From contig BRON01000006.1 of the NCBI GenBank assembly GCA_024345305.1, positions 434,001-498,000 on the forward strand: 64,000 nucleotides of DNA. Reading direction: 5' to 3'. The translations under genes and the position numbers were made by a program. The notes below the pieces were generated by a model that saw nothing but the letters and a program-made list of their open reading frames with translations, was not told the origin of the DNA and did not search any database. The DNA is from Mrakia gelida. Lineage: Eukaryota > Basidiomycota > Tremellomycetes > Cystofilobasidiales > Mrakiaceae. This document shows positions 22,467-32,563 of this stretch, piece by piece; the stretch's first letter is position 1, and each line of letters starts with the position of its first letter.

Positions 22467-23565
22467 ATGAGCCGAGCAGACGATCTAGCCTCCAACCTCG
22501 CTGTCGACAAAGCTTCGAACAACGAAGGTGAGCTCACAACACTCCTCCCTTCCTCCCTCCCTTGAGCTCGACGGCTGAGCTCTCCCTTCCCGTCCCGCCC
22601 CTTCCAGCTCCTCCCTACTCTCCTCAACCTCGCTCAGCTCGACCTAAACTCTCTCTCAAGATCCTCGACCTCGAAGCTGGGTTCGACTGCTCTGAAGGAG
22701 GAGGCACCGAAGGGGAGAAAGAGGAGAGCGATCGTCATGAACTTGAAGGATCAACGACCGGGGGGCCGAGTTCATCTATCCTCGAGAAGATCTCACTTCC
22801 TCTTGTTCCTCTACTCGTGAGTTCTCTGTCCACTCAAGATCTTCATCTTGAAGAAGAGGGAAGAGCGGAAAAACTGACAGCCCTGCCTCCCTTCAACCGC
22901 GGTCTTCTCGGCTGCGTTTGCGTTCGTCTTTCTTCCTGGACACAGGCCTTCCTCCTCCTCCCCTCCTTCCTCGGCCACTCGACCTACGGCCTACTCGCTG
23001 GGACTGGTCTCATGTTCTTGATCGTTCTCAGGTGAGTTTCTCTCCTCATCTCTCGCTGCAAAGGGACGAGCAACGACGAGTCCCTATCCAACCGCGACTG
23101 ACTCGTCGGCACTTTCGCAACTCATCTCTGCACAGGACTTTCCAAGTCTACGAGATTCGCAGTGCTTTGGATCTCATCGTTACCCCCCTCAGCGACGAAA
23201 TCACCTCGAACAGCCTCACAGGTCCGTCTTTAGCTCTCTTCAAAGCTGTTCGAGTTCCCGCGAGCGAGGTCGCGTCGAATTGACTTCTCCTCTTGCATCC
23301 CTCGTATTTTTGTCCGTACTCAACAGCCCTCCTCCCCTACCCAGTCTTCTTTCTCTACTCGACTCTCCTCCTCCACATCCTCCTCTTCCTCTCGCACGGA
23401 GTCCTAGGCATCAGCCCGTTGGCTTGCCTCGCCGTCGTTCCCTGGACGGTCCTCCTCGCCATGCGACGTGCGGGATGGGAAGGAATCGCCGTTCATTCGG
23501 TTGTGCTCAGCTGGACGCTTTGGACAGTATTCTCTGCGGTCGAGGTTGTTAGGATTTGGTCTTGA
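22467..23565 (+). CDS. Hypothetical multi-pass membrane protein
   Basis: I do not recognise the family. Five exons encode about 230 residues. The soluble N-terminus (MSRADDLASNLAVDKASNNE, then KLSLKILDLEAGFDCSE) is acidic. Several hydrophobic segments follow: ISLPLVPLL, AFLLLPSFLGHSTYGLLAGT with GLMFLIVLR, YPVFFLYSTLLLHILLFLSH, ACLAVVPWTVLLAM and VVLSWTLWTVFSAVEVVRIW. These give about five or six membrane spans and a short WS tail before TGA at 23563-23565. The fourth exon (RTFQVYEIRSALDLIVTPLS) is a cytosolic or lumenal loop. No catalytic motif is visible. The gene converges with the phospholipase C gene, with about 250 nt between them. Confidence 0.6.
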
Positions 23566-23814
23566 GGGGAGGAGGGTGGGGGGTCGGGGTGTTGATATCT
23601 TTCTTTCGGTTTCTCTGGTGATCTCGATGTGCTCTTCGTGTTGCTCTCGCTTCGCTCGTTCTTCCTCTCTAGTCAAGTTCGGTCGTCAAAAAGATCGTTA
23701 GTCGTTACAGAGACCAAGCATATCCCAACTACAGTAAGATCATCACTCCTTCCCTCCCCGTGCACTCCACCCTCCGACCACCAAACAGATCCTCTCCCAC
23801 CCAACCTCCCAAAG

Positions 23815-26600
23815 TCATCTCGAGTTTCCCGTCTCGGTCACGTTGATCCTCATCCCGAGAACAGCTTTCGTCTCCTTCCCCTTGGGATCAAGAAGTCGGA
23901 CGAGTCCCCATTCTGTTCCACAAAAGCGCCGAGAGAGAGGTCAGTGTGGAAGTTCGTCGCCGGGAGAGGGAGACGCGACGCGACGAGAGGAGGGGAGAGA
24001 AGACGAACCGTTCTTCCTGGTGTGATCAACGAAAGCAGTGAACACAGCGAGGTGATCGTCGCCTGCGAAGGGTTCGTTGTTCTTGAAGACGAGACTGTAT
24101 CAACAGGAGATTGAGTCGAGGAAGTCAGCTGCTCGAAGGTGGGAGAGGGAGGAAAGGACAGCAACGCGACGAGACGAACCGAACGAAGATCAACCCATCT
24201 GCCTCGCACGAGAACTCCCCGAAGGACTCGTTCCAGACGGCTGAGTCGGAGTCTTTGGTGATCTTCTGGAGGGAAGAGGAGCGAGCTTTGTGAATTCTGA
24301 GGAGGGGGGGTGAGACGGCAACGATCAGCTTTCTATGAGCGAGGCGCGTCGAGGAAGACGAGAACGAAACCTTCGACTGATTGAGACTCACCCTTTGGAG
24401 TGATGAATGTAAGCTTTGCAGTATGGTCGTCGTTTGAGGTCTCCTTCCTTGAAGATCGATTTGACTGAGAGAGCGGGGAACGGGAAGACAAGAAGGGTCA
24501 GCGATTTGACTTGTCTGGACGCGCAAGGAAAGAACGTCGACTTGACGTCAGGAAACGAAGAGCAGCAAGCGTTACTCACGTCCAGAGATTCCTCCCAGAG
24601 TCACCTTCACAGTCAGGTTCGGGAGAGTTCCTTTGACAGAACCCGACTCGGCGGATCGCAGGTGAGCGGGTTTCAGAGCCCTTCCGTCGGTTCCAGAGAA
24701 GAGCGCTTCGTTCAGCTGAAGGTTCGCGTCGAAGGTTTGGAAGTTGAGAGCGACGACCTGAGCTCCGACTTGCCAGAACGGAAGAGGATCTGAGGAAGGA
24801 GGGAGGGGAAGAAGAAGTCGCGTCAGTTCGAGTTGATCTCGCGCGAGTGGGAGTCGGAGGGAGAGGGAGACGAACTGGGGTTCTTGCTGAAGACTCGAAG
24901 GCCCTAGAGACACGTTTGAAGAGGGTCACGTCAGTCTCTGGGTCGAGAAAAAGTGGAGTGAAAGCGGAGGAGGCGCGAACCTTGGGATAAACTCGCATCA
25001 TTCCTTCCTTCGTCCTCTTGATGACTCCCTCCTTGATCTCGCCCTTCTTATCGACCTTCGGATCTAGAAGACCGAGGAGCGCAGATTCAGAGATGTTGAT
25101 GAGGGGATTGGGAGGGATCTCTTGTCGTTCTGTTGGAGACGCGTCAAAACGAGATGTCAGTTTAGCTTCTCCTTTCCCTCTCCTGGGACTGCCCAGACCG
25201 AAGAGCACAGACTCACCAGCTCCGACCCAGGCATGACCCTTTCCAGGTTTGATGCTCGCAGCGTAGAAGCCGAGATGAGCAAGTGCGGGACCGATGATGG
25301 AAACCGACGCTTTCTTCTCCTTCCTCATCTCGATGGCAGCCTCGTCGTCTGAGGAGTCGTCCGAGTCGTCTTCGTCTTCTGGAGCTGGAGGAGGTAGAGA
25401 CGTCTGTTTCGCCGATCCGTCGGAAGGGATGGAGGCGGTAGGAGGGTGGTATTCGACCTGAGCGAAAGGACGAAGAGGGTCACTTCAGTTCGAATGTCGC
25501 GACTTCCACTCGAGAACCTGCTTCCTTCGAGTTGGTCGACTCACCATGCAGACGATCCTATTGAGGAAGTATTCCAGAACAGGATGCTTCCCGACTCCTT
25601 CGATCTCACCCTCGACGAGTCTGCGAGAAAGGGAGACACTCGAAGAACGATCAGGAAAATGGTCTCGCTTCGTCGCGTCTGCTCACAACCAAAGGAGGTC
25701 AGACTCACCTTCCCTTCAAGACTTTCTTGAACTCGTCCACTAGACCCTGCTGAAACCCATCGTTGGCCGTATGGTTCTCGAGGGAGATGATGAGAGGAAG
25801 ACGCGACGACGATTGGTCCATTCCTCGGACGACGGCGTCGAGGACCGTAGCGAGAGGGAGACGAGAAGTGAGGGTGTAGCCGTGGGTGACTGTACAGAGA
25901 AGGCGGTCAGAGGTCAGTGAAAGGAGCCGACGAGAGCGGTTAGAAGAGCAGGGAAGAGAGATCGGAGAGCTCACCCTTGCAGTTGGGCGGACCCAACGCT
26001 CCGTCTGCCCAAGCGTCGATCTCAACACAGCGAGCGGCACGAGAAATCTAACGGAATAACGTAAGGGTGTCAGTTCCTGGTTCTATGGGTTCCAGCATCG
26101 CGAGGGAGAGCAGTCTCGAGGAAGGAAGCTGCGAGATCGACGTCGAGCCGTTCGACTTCCAACATCGCTCCTCCTTCGCCAAGTCGTAGATCTCTTTACT
26201 CACCACGCTGACATACTCCTCTGCGCTCGAGCTCCCGTACAGCTGCCCGGCTGGCAAGTAGGTGTTGTGAGAAGAGGAGACGAAGTAGTCTTGAAGGGGA
26301 TGGGAAGTGTCGAGCTCGGGAGGGTTGATGTAGAGGGACTTGAGGAGGGCGTTGACGTCCTGGGAGCGTCAAAATTGTGTGGAAGGAAAGTCAGGTTTAT
26401 GCGTCTGTCTTCATATACCATAGGACGAAAAGAAGGGAGGGCGAGAGGAACAGAGAGAGAAGGGAACGAACGAGTCCTTCCTTCTCGAGCAGTGCCCTTA
26501 GCTCATCTCCCGCCTGAGGGATGGTCAACTCCTTCGTGTCGGTCTGAGCGGCTCCAGCTCCAGCATGGGCGTCGAGAGGTTGATGAGATGGATCGAACAT
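23815..26600 (-). CDS. PLC1: Phosphoinositide-specific phospholipase C (X-Y-C2)
   Basis: The start at 26600 reads MFDPSHQPLDAHAGAGAAQT and the stop TGA is at 23815-23817. The X domain has LQDYFVSSSHNTYLPAGQLY (first catalytic His), CVEIDAW (Ca2+ ligands Glu/Asp), THGYTLTSRLPLATVLDAV (second His) and ISLENH (Glu). An acidic linker with EDEDDSDDSSDDEAA follows, then the Y domain with IGPALAHLGFYAASIKPGKG, MMRVYPKGLRVFSKNPNPLP, FWQVGAQVVALNFQT and LNEALF. The C-terminal C2 region has LTVKVTLGGISG, SDSAVWNESF and LVRLLDPKGKETKAVLG. The enzyme hydrolyses PIP2 to IP3 and diacylglycerol at membranes. No PH domain and no EF-hand pair is visible before X, so it is shorter than yeast Plc1 or metazoan PLC-delta. 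It shares a 119 nt intergenic region with the complex I subunit gene. Confidence 0.9.
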
Positions 26601-26719
26601 AGTCGTCTTTGGAGATGATGGTGATGGTTCGAGTCCGAAAAGAAGGAAGTTTCTCCTCCTTGAGCTTTCAGCTTCCCCGCTCTCCCTCGTCTCCTTCAAC
26701 ACCGACCCTCGAGGCGAAC
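26601..26719. promoter_or_regulatory. Compact bidirectional promoter (PLC1 / complex I ESSS)
   Basis: Only 119 nt lie between two divergent ATGs. An in-frame upstream extension of the PLC frame exists to 26702 but would overlap the leader of the opposite gene, so 26600 is preferred as the PLC start. Confidence 0.5.
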
Positions 26720-27893
26720 ATGGCCTCCTCCTCCTTTGCTCGATCGTTCCTCCGACCTCTCCAGGTCGCCCCCCTTCGAAGGATCAACCAGCTCCCTTCT
26801 TCCGCTGTCTCTAAACGATTCTCTGGACACGGTCTGCCTAGTCATGGATTGAATCAGCACTCCGGTGAGCTCCCATCTCTCCCCTTCCTCCCTTCCTCCC
26901 CCTTCTTGCCATCCATCCTCCTTTCTTCTCTTCCCAATCCCCCTCGACTCGTAGCTGACTATCCTCTCTGCTTTATTCTCTCCAGGATGGCTCTTCGGCG
27001 AGAAGGTGAGTCCTACTAGAACCTCCTCAAGAAGCGAGAAGGGAAGGAGCGATGTGGCCCCTTCCCCTTCCCCTCCCTCCTCCCCTCCTTCTTCCCTCCC
27101 CCGCCCTTTCCCTTTCCATCCCTCTTGATCTTATCGCTGACCTTTTACCTCCATGGATATTATCTTCGATAACAACAGCCACGAAACCCTGGTCAGCCTC
27201 GAGACAAAGAATGTGAGCTCAAGGGGGAGGGAGGGGAGGGAGAGGAGCGAGAGACGGACCAACCCGAAGGATCTGACCCTCCTCTCCTCTTCCTCCCTCC
27301 CCCGATGTTCTCTTCTCGTGCCTCTAAGTGTGGCAGTACTACTTGGGTACGTCCTCCATCTTTCTCCTTTGATTTAAGCTATCAGGCGGACCGTGAACCC
27401 AAAAGCTGACCGTCCTTCTCCCATCCCCTCGCCCTCCCTCCTCCCCTCGTCTCTCTCCCTCGTCCACAGCCGCCCCTATGATGGGCTACGTCCTCTATGT
27501 CTGCACTCTGATGTGGTACGGAGGATCAAGGTTAGTCAACATGCCGCTTCGTCTCGCCCTTTCTCTTCTTGCCCGAGCCAAGCTCACCATCTTCCCCTCC
27601 TCGTCTCTCCCTCCGACCCCTCGCTCGCTTTCTCGTCTTGCCCTTTCCAGGACGCAAGAATGGGCTAAAGTCGAAGCTCGACGACGAATGGAGGAGAGAG
27701 GAGACTGGCCTACTTTCGTGAGTCGCCGCCCACCTCGTTCACTCACAGTCGTTGGTGCTCGTCTCTCGCTCGAGCTCACCATCGTTTCGTGTTTCGTTTC
27801 CTCTCTTTTCCTTCGCAGACGCCCACCCTCAACCCCAACGCCAACTTTCACCCTCTCCCACCCGATGCCGAGTGCTTCAAGCCTGCTCGATAA
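26720..27893 (+). CDS. Mitochondrial complex I ESSS/NDUFB11-like subunit
   Basis: Seven short exons encode about 150 residues. The N-terminus, MASSSFARSFLRPLQVAPLR, is Arg/Ser-rich with no acidic residue, a typical mitochondrial presequence. The mature part reads GWLFGEKPRNPGQPRDKE, then LWQYYLAAPMMGYVLYVCTL (one membrane span), WYGGSR, EWAKVEARRRMEERGDWPT and a Pro/Asn-rich tail ending ECFKPAR (TAA at 27891-27893). GW-LF-x-EKP, PGQ-x-R-x-KE, a single TM and WA-x-x-EAxxRMEE follow the fungal ESSS/NDUFB11 pattern, an accessory subunit of the membrane arm of NADH:ubiquinone oxidoreductase. Exon 3 (about 27179-27212) and exon 4 (about 27329-27346, 18 nt) are very short. Presence of complex I subunits implies a respiratory fungus. 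Confidence 0.75.
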
Positions 27894-28476
27894 ACCCGTT
27901 GTCGTTCTCCTAGGCAGCTCGCCACTCGTGAGTCTCGACCGAGGATCAAAGTGTCTGTCGACTCGAAGCTGATCTCCTCGTTGTCGTTCTCGCTCTCATT
28001 CCAGGTGGCTTCGTTTCCTTTTCCTTCGGCGACTTGTTTCTACTATCTTCTTTCTCTTGACTTGTATATAGACCTCTCGCTCCAGTTTCGTTATCCGTCA
28101 CGTTTTTCTTGCCTCCGCTCGCTCGCCTTTCTGGTTTCGTTCGTTCATCGCGTCCGTTTCTTACAACTTCGATCGATCCACGTTTCTCTCTGCACTCTCT
28201 CGCAAGTCAAGCCAGTAGTGACATCTGTGAGACCTCGAATCCCAGCCGCTGTGTCTGCATCGAAAGCAAGCGAAGTCGAACGTCTGCCGACGCGTCGACC
28301 TCCAATTCCTCGTTCGATCCATCTCTCTCTCCCCCCTCCCTTGAAAGCGGCTCCATCTTCTATGTTCTAACGATGTCCGCATCTAACTCTAGCTCTAAGT
28401 TCTACTCCATCTCTAATTCACGCCGCCCTTCCACGTTCAACAAATTTCTCAGCCGCGTCCCTTCCTCCCTCTCTCT
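27894..28476. other. Convergent intergenic region (ESSS / APA2)
   Basis: 583 nt, no supportable gene; 3' ends of two converging genes. Contains one GACGCGTC (about 28287). Confidence 0.45.
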
Positions 28477-29894
28477 TCACTTCCTCTCAACCCCCACCCC
28501 CTTCAGCATCTCCCCAACCCCCCACCCCTCCAACACCGCCTCATCCCCAGGTTTCACAAAGAACATCCCAGCAAACCCAAGTCCGTTCGGTCCGATCGTC
28601 AACTTCCTCTCCTCTTCTCCCTCCCCCACGGTGAGATGCACATCTCTCTCCGACCGAGGGACGGTATGGATATGATCGAGGGTAAGAAGGAGGTTGTGGG
28701 ATTGGTGGTCTGCTCCTGGGGAGGAGGGGTGAAGGGCGAGGGAGGCGAGGTAGAGGGCGTGGAGGGAGGAGGGGGTGAGCTCGGAGGGGAGAGGAGTTGC
28801 GAAGTGGAGGTAGGGGAGAGGAAGCGCAGTGGGCTCTGTTGGATTGAAGAGGGGATGAGAGGGAGGGTGAGTCGTCTGGGAGAGACCAAAAAAGTGGGAG
28901 AGGAGAGACGTGACGAACTCTGCTCAGGTAAGTCGAGGGAAAGAGCTAGCTTCTCCGTTGGAGGGACCTTGCCGCCTTGGAAGGGAACGAACTGAACGTG
29001 TCGATGAGGTTGGGAAGCTGCCGATCTGTTTCCGCAACTATGGAGAGCGAAGCAGACACGATGAGAACGAGAACGCGAAGTCAGCCGTCGCCTCCTCGTC
29101 TTGCCTCGCTCGTCTATTTCTTCCCCTCCGTTTTCCTCCCTAGACCTCCAACGCGAAGATACTCACTTATAGAACCCCAACAGCGGTCTCCCGGCCTCTG
29201 CAAAAGCCTTCATCACCTCCCAAGCCGTCCAAAGATCCTCCTTCTCCAGCGACTCGCCCTGAACGGCCCACCTCCTCGTCGCAAGAACGAACTGCTCTGG
29301 AAGGAAGCAGAATTTGTTGAGGATAACATGATAGTGTTCCAGGTCGACGATGAGCTCCTCTGGTGGGAAGGGAGGCGAGAAAGGGTCTCGTTTAGGTGGG
29401 GTGTGGGTCGTAGGAGGTGTGAAGAGGTCGGGGAGGGTGGGAGAGGGTTTGGGCTTCGAGGAGAGCGTGGGGAGGATGTGGACTTGGTCTGGAGGAAGGC
29501 GAGATGGAGACGAGGGTGGCAGAGTGAGTGGAGTGAGGAGAGAGAGGCAAGAGAAGGGGGCGGCTGCACGAGCTCGGAGGGAGGGAGGGGAAGGAGAAGA
29601 GCGAGCGAGCTCACATTCGCTGTTTCCTTCCTTGACGAGATGGATCCGCTCAGTCTCGTAGATCTCAATCTTCCCGTCAAAAGTTCCTTCGCCTGTCAGA
29701 CCAAGCACCAACCAGCATCATCGAAACCACAGAAGGAAGGCGTGAGCTTGGAACGAACGGACGAAGGAAGCAGAGCGAGGAAGAAGAAGGGAATAGAGAG
29801 TCGACGAACGATAAGCTTTGTCGAGCGCATCCGGCAGGGCAGCGAGTTTCTGCTCGTCCGAGAGCTCAGAGGTGGATCCGTTGGGGATGGTCAT
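28477..29894 (-). CDS. APA2: Ap4A phosphorylase / ATP adenylyltransferase
   Basis: Exons read MTIPNGSTSELSDEQKLAAL, REGTFDGKIEIYETE, YQVHILPTLSSKPKPS, HYHVILNKFCFLPEQFVLAT, QGESLEKEDLWTAWEVMKA and FAEAGRPLLGFYN. A His-triad-like active-site exon, CGNRSAASQPHRHVQFVPF, follows, then SHNLLLTLDHIHTVPRSER, GPNGLGFAGMF and VKPGDEAVLEGWGVGEML. The nucleophilic His lies in the HxHxQ motif (HRHVQ). The family (APA1/APA2) phosphorolyses diadenosine tetraphosphate to ADP and ATP and can run in reverse, limiting Ap4A levels in the cytosol. The length of about 360 residues is slightly longer than yeast Apa2, with a Pro/Thr-rich insertion near residue 80-100. The gene diverges from a beta-lactamase-like gene. 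Confidence 0.9.
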
Positions 29895-30399
29895 GGCCCG
29901 CTTGCAGCTGTAAGTAGAGGAAGGAGCGAGGGAGGATGTGGTCGGGGAGAGAAGAAAGGAAGGAGTCGAAATCGTGAGCTCGAACTTTCCCTCCCCCAGC
30001 CTTGACGACGACGCGCGTTCCTCGGGGCTGTTCCTGATCCTTCAGAAGGTGGAGCTAGACCGAGCTAGCCATCCGGCTCTCTTCACTGCAACAACCTATT
30101 TCGCAGCGCTTTCTCTCGACTCGATTGGAAGACGCGTCGCGTTCGCGAGCTTGACGACGTCGCTTCCTCCTCGTCCTTTTTCGTGCCCTTCAGACTGAGT
30201 TCTCCCCTCCTCACCTCAATAAAGAGTAGTCTCACACCAGCTGGTTTCCGGGGTGAACATTTTTTTCTCGACTCAGCCCTCGGCTGAAGAAACACCGACT
30301 GCCGACGACGAGCTCAACCAAATCAGTCGACCCGCTTTCGTCCCTTCCTCCGAACGTCCATCTCACCCTTTCCCTTCCTCCCCTTCAACCGACTCAGCA
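29895..30399. promoter_or_regulatory. Divergent intergenic region (APA2 / beta-lactamase-like 1)
   Basis: 505 nt between start codons. One GACGCGTC at about 30129. No other element recognised. Confidence 0.4.
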
Positions 30400-32211
30400 A
30401 TGCCACCCACTCTCTCCCTCTCCGACTCGTCCAAGACTCAGGTCGAAGATCTCATCACAGAAGCAGTCAACTCAGCAACCACTCCTCCCTTCTTCTTCAC
30501 GGCTGTCTCCGCGGAGGGTTCTCTCGTCTCTTTCAACTTCGGAAAGGACCAGGATGGGAAACCTATCTCGTCGGACACGGTGATCAGGATCCATTCTATG
30601 ACGAAGATGGTCACTTCGGTACGCCCACGTTCACTGGTCTCTCGAGAAGCGAGAGAAACAGGGACGAAACGAGATGGACGGAGTTTCTCCGAGCTCACCT
30701 CTTCCTCATCCTTCCTTCTTTGCGATGCTCCTCTGCTAGATCGCTGCTCTTCAGCTCGTCGACCGAGGACTCATCGCTCTGGACACCAACGTAGGAGAGC
30801 ATCTTCCTGGTCTCGCTCATCCCAAGGTCCTCCAAGGCTTCACGGAAGGAGGAGAACCGATCCTCGTCGATGCCAAAAACAAGGTCACTTTGACTCGTCT
30901 TCTCAACCACTCGAGCGGACTTGCTAGCGAGGGAGACTTTCCAGGTGAGTCGAAATCTAGATTCCGATGAGTGCTACGAGATTCTGACTCTGCCTCCTCT
31001 GCGACTCCAGACCTCGCTCGCTACCGAAAGCTCAAAGGATTGAGCCACACGACGGACGACGACCCGAAGGTGAGATCCTCCTTCGTTCATCCCCACTTCG
31101 ATCTCTTTCTAGAGCTCTGACCTTTGATATATCTGTTATTCAGCTCTACTTCGACCAGCCTCTCGTTTTCGAGCCTGGAACTCGCTACACCTACTCTCCC
31201 TCGACGGACTTCGTCGGAAAGCTCATTGAGACGTTGACGGGTCTTTCTCTCGAGGACTACTTGTGAGTCTGCTATCCTTCCTTATCATCCTCGAGACGCG
31301 TCTCAGCACGATGTATTCTCTCTGACCTCAGTTCTCGACGTCTACAGCCAAGCGAACATCCTCAAACCCCTTGGAATGACCTCAACCTCTTTCCTCCTCA
31401 CCCCCAACCTCGCGACGCGTCTCACCCTCCCCATCGCCTGGCGAGACCTCTCCACCTCCAAGATCCAGCCCAACATACCCTCCGACGCAGGGTTTTACAC
31501 TCGTTACGGAGCCGTCCCACCCGCGTCGCCTCCCATCCAACGAGGAGGAGGAGGTCTCCTTTCAACCGTGCACGACTATACCCTCCTTCTCACCCACCTC
31601 CTTCGGCTCTCCCCAAGCTCTCCCGTCTCGCTACCGGAGGGCCAGAAGAGGCTTCTCAGCGAGGACTCGTGGAAGAAGATGTTCGAAGGAAGCTTCACGG
31701 ACGAACGAGCGATCGAGGATCTGTCGATTCACAAGCCTGGAGTTCATGGGCCGAGAAGCGGAGATCAACAGTGGAGTGTGGGAGGGTTGTGTTTGAATTT
31801 GAAGGATTGGGAGGGGAGAAGGAAGGCTGGGTCTGGGTACTGTGAGTAGAGCTAGCTTTGTGCTGTTGATTCGTTTCGCGACGACGCGTCGACTGACTTT
31901 TTTTCGCCTTCGTTTCTCCTTCTTTCCAGGGGCTGGACTCTCAAACATCCTCTTCTTCATCGATCCCGTTACCGGAGTAGCTGTGAGTTCGAGTGTTCTC
32001 TCCTCCTCGTCGCAGCCTGCTTGCTCTTTCGAACGCGTCTCGTTCGTTTCGCCGGCTCTTCTCGCCTGACACGCCATCGTTCTTCTCTTCTTACCTTCAT
32101 CTCGGACAGGCTATGGGTGGAAGCCAAATGTTCCCCGTCGACGATGAGATCATCGAGGACGTTTGGGCTCAAGCTCAAAAGATTGTTTATGCTGGACTCG
32201 TCTCGACTTGA
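30400..32211 (+). CDS. Beta-lactamase/transpeptidase-like (class C, EstB-type) serine hydrolase, copy 1
   Basis: About 400 residues, with the start MPPTLSLSDSSKTQVEDLIT chosen because the paralogue at 43136 starts the same way. It carries the SxxK motif in RIHSMTKMVTS (Ser nucleophile, Lys base), then QLVDRGLIALDTNVGEHLPG, LTRLLNHSSGL, FEPGTRYTYSPSTDFVGKL (YS-x-x-x-D in place of the class C Tyr motif), QRGGGGLLSTVHDY and a C-terminal AMGGSQMFPVDDEIIEDVWA. These are hallmarks of fungal beta-lactamase-related esterases/hydrolases, including lovD-like acyltransferases; the substrate is unknown. No secretion signal is evident. Introns carry CTGAC branch sites. It lies about 9 kb from an inverted paralogue. 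Confidence 0.85.
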
Positions 32212-32563
32212 TCTGATCCGTCGACTCGTCCACGTAAGTACAGTGATGTAGTCGTCCTGTTCTTCGTTCTTCGATACGCATTTCTCGTCCCTGAGACCGA
32301 GCCCGTCGAGACTGAGAGAGACACAATGAGAAACGCACTTGATGCGCAACAGTACAAAGCTAGAGAAAAGGAAGTGACCAGAAGCAGGCGCACGTTTCCG
32401 TCGCGTCGCTTCAGTCCGACCGACTCTGCTCCATTCTGCTTTCTCTCGCCACTTCCGCAAGATGAACGAGCCAGGGGAACGAAATAGAAGCAGAAAACTC
32501 GACCATCTAGATCTCCCCCCCCCCCCCCCTCTTCCCTGCCCTCCTCCCTCCTCCAAACTCAAC
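32212..32563. other. Convergent intergenic region with poly-C tract
   Basis: 352 nt between converging stops. It includes an uninterrupted run of about 13 C at 32516-32529, and no gene. Confidence 0.5.
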
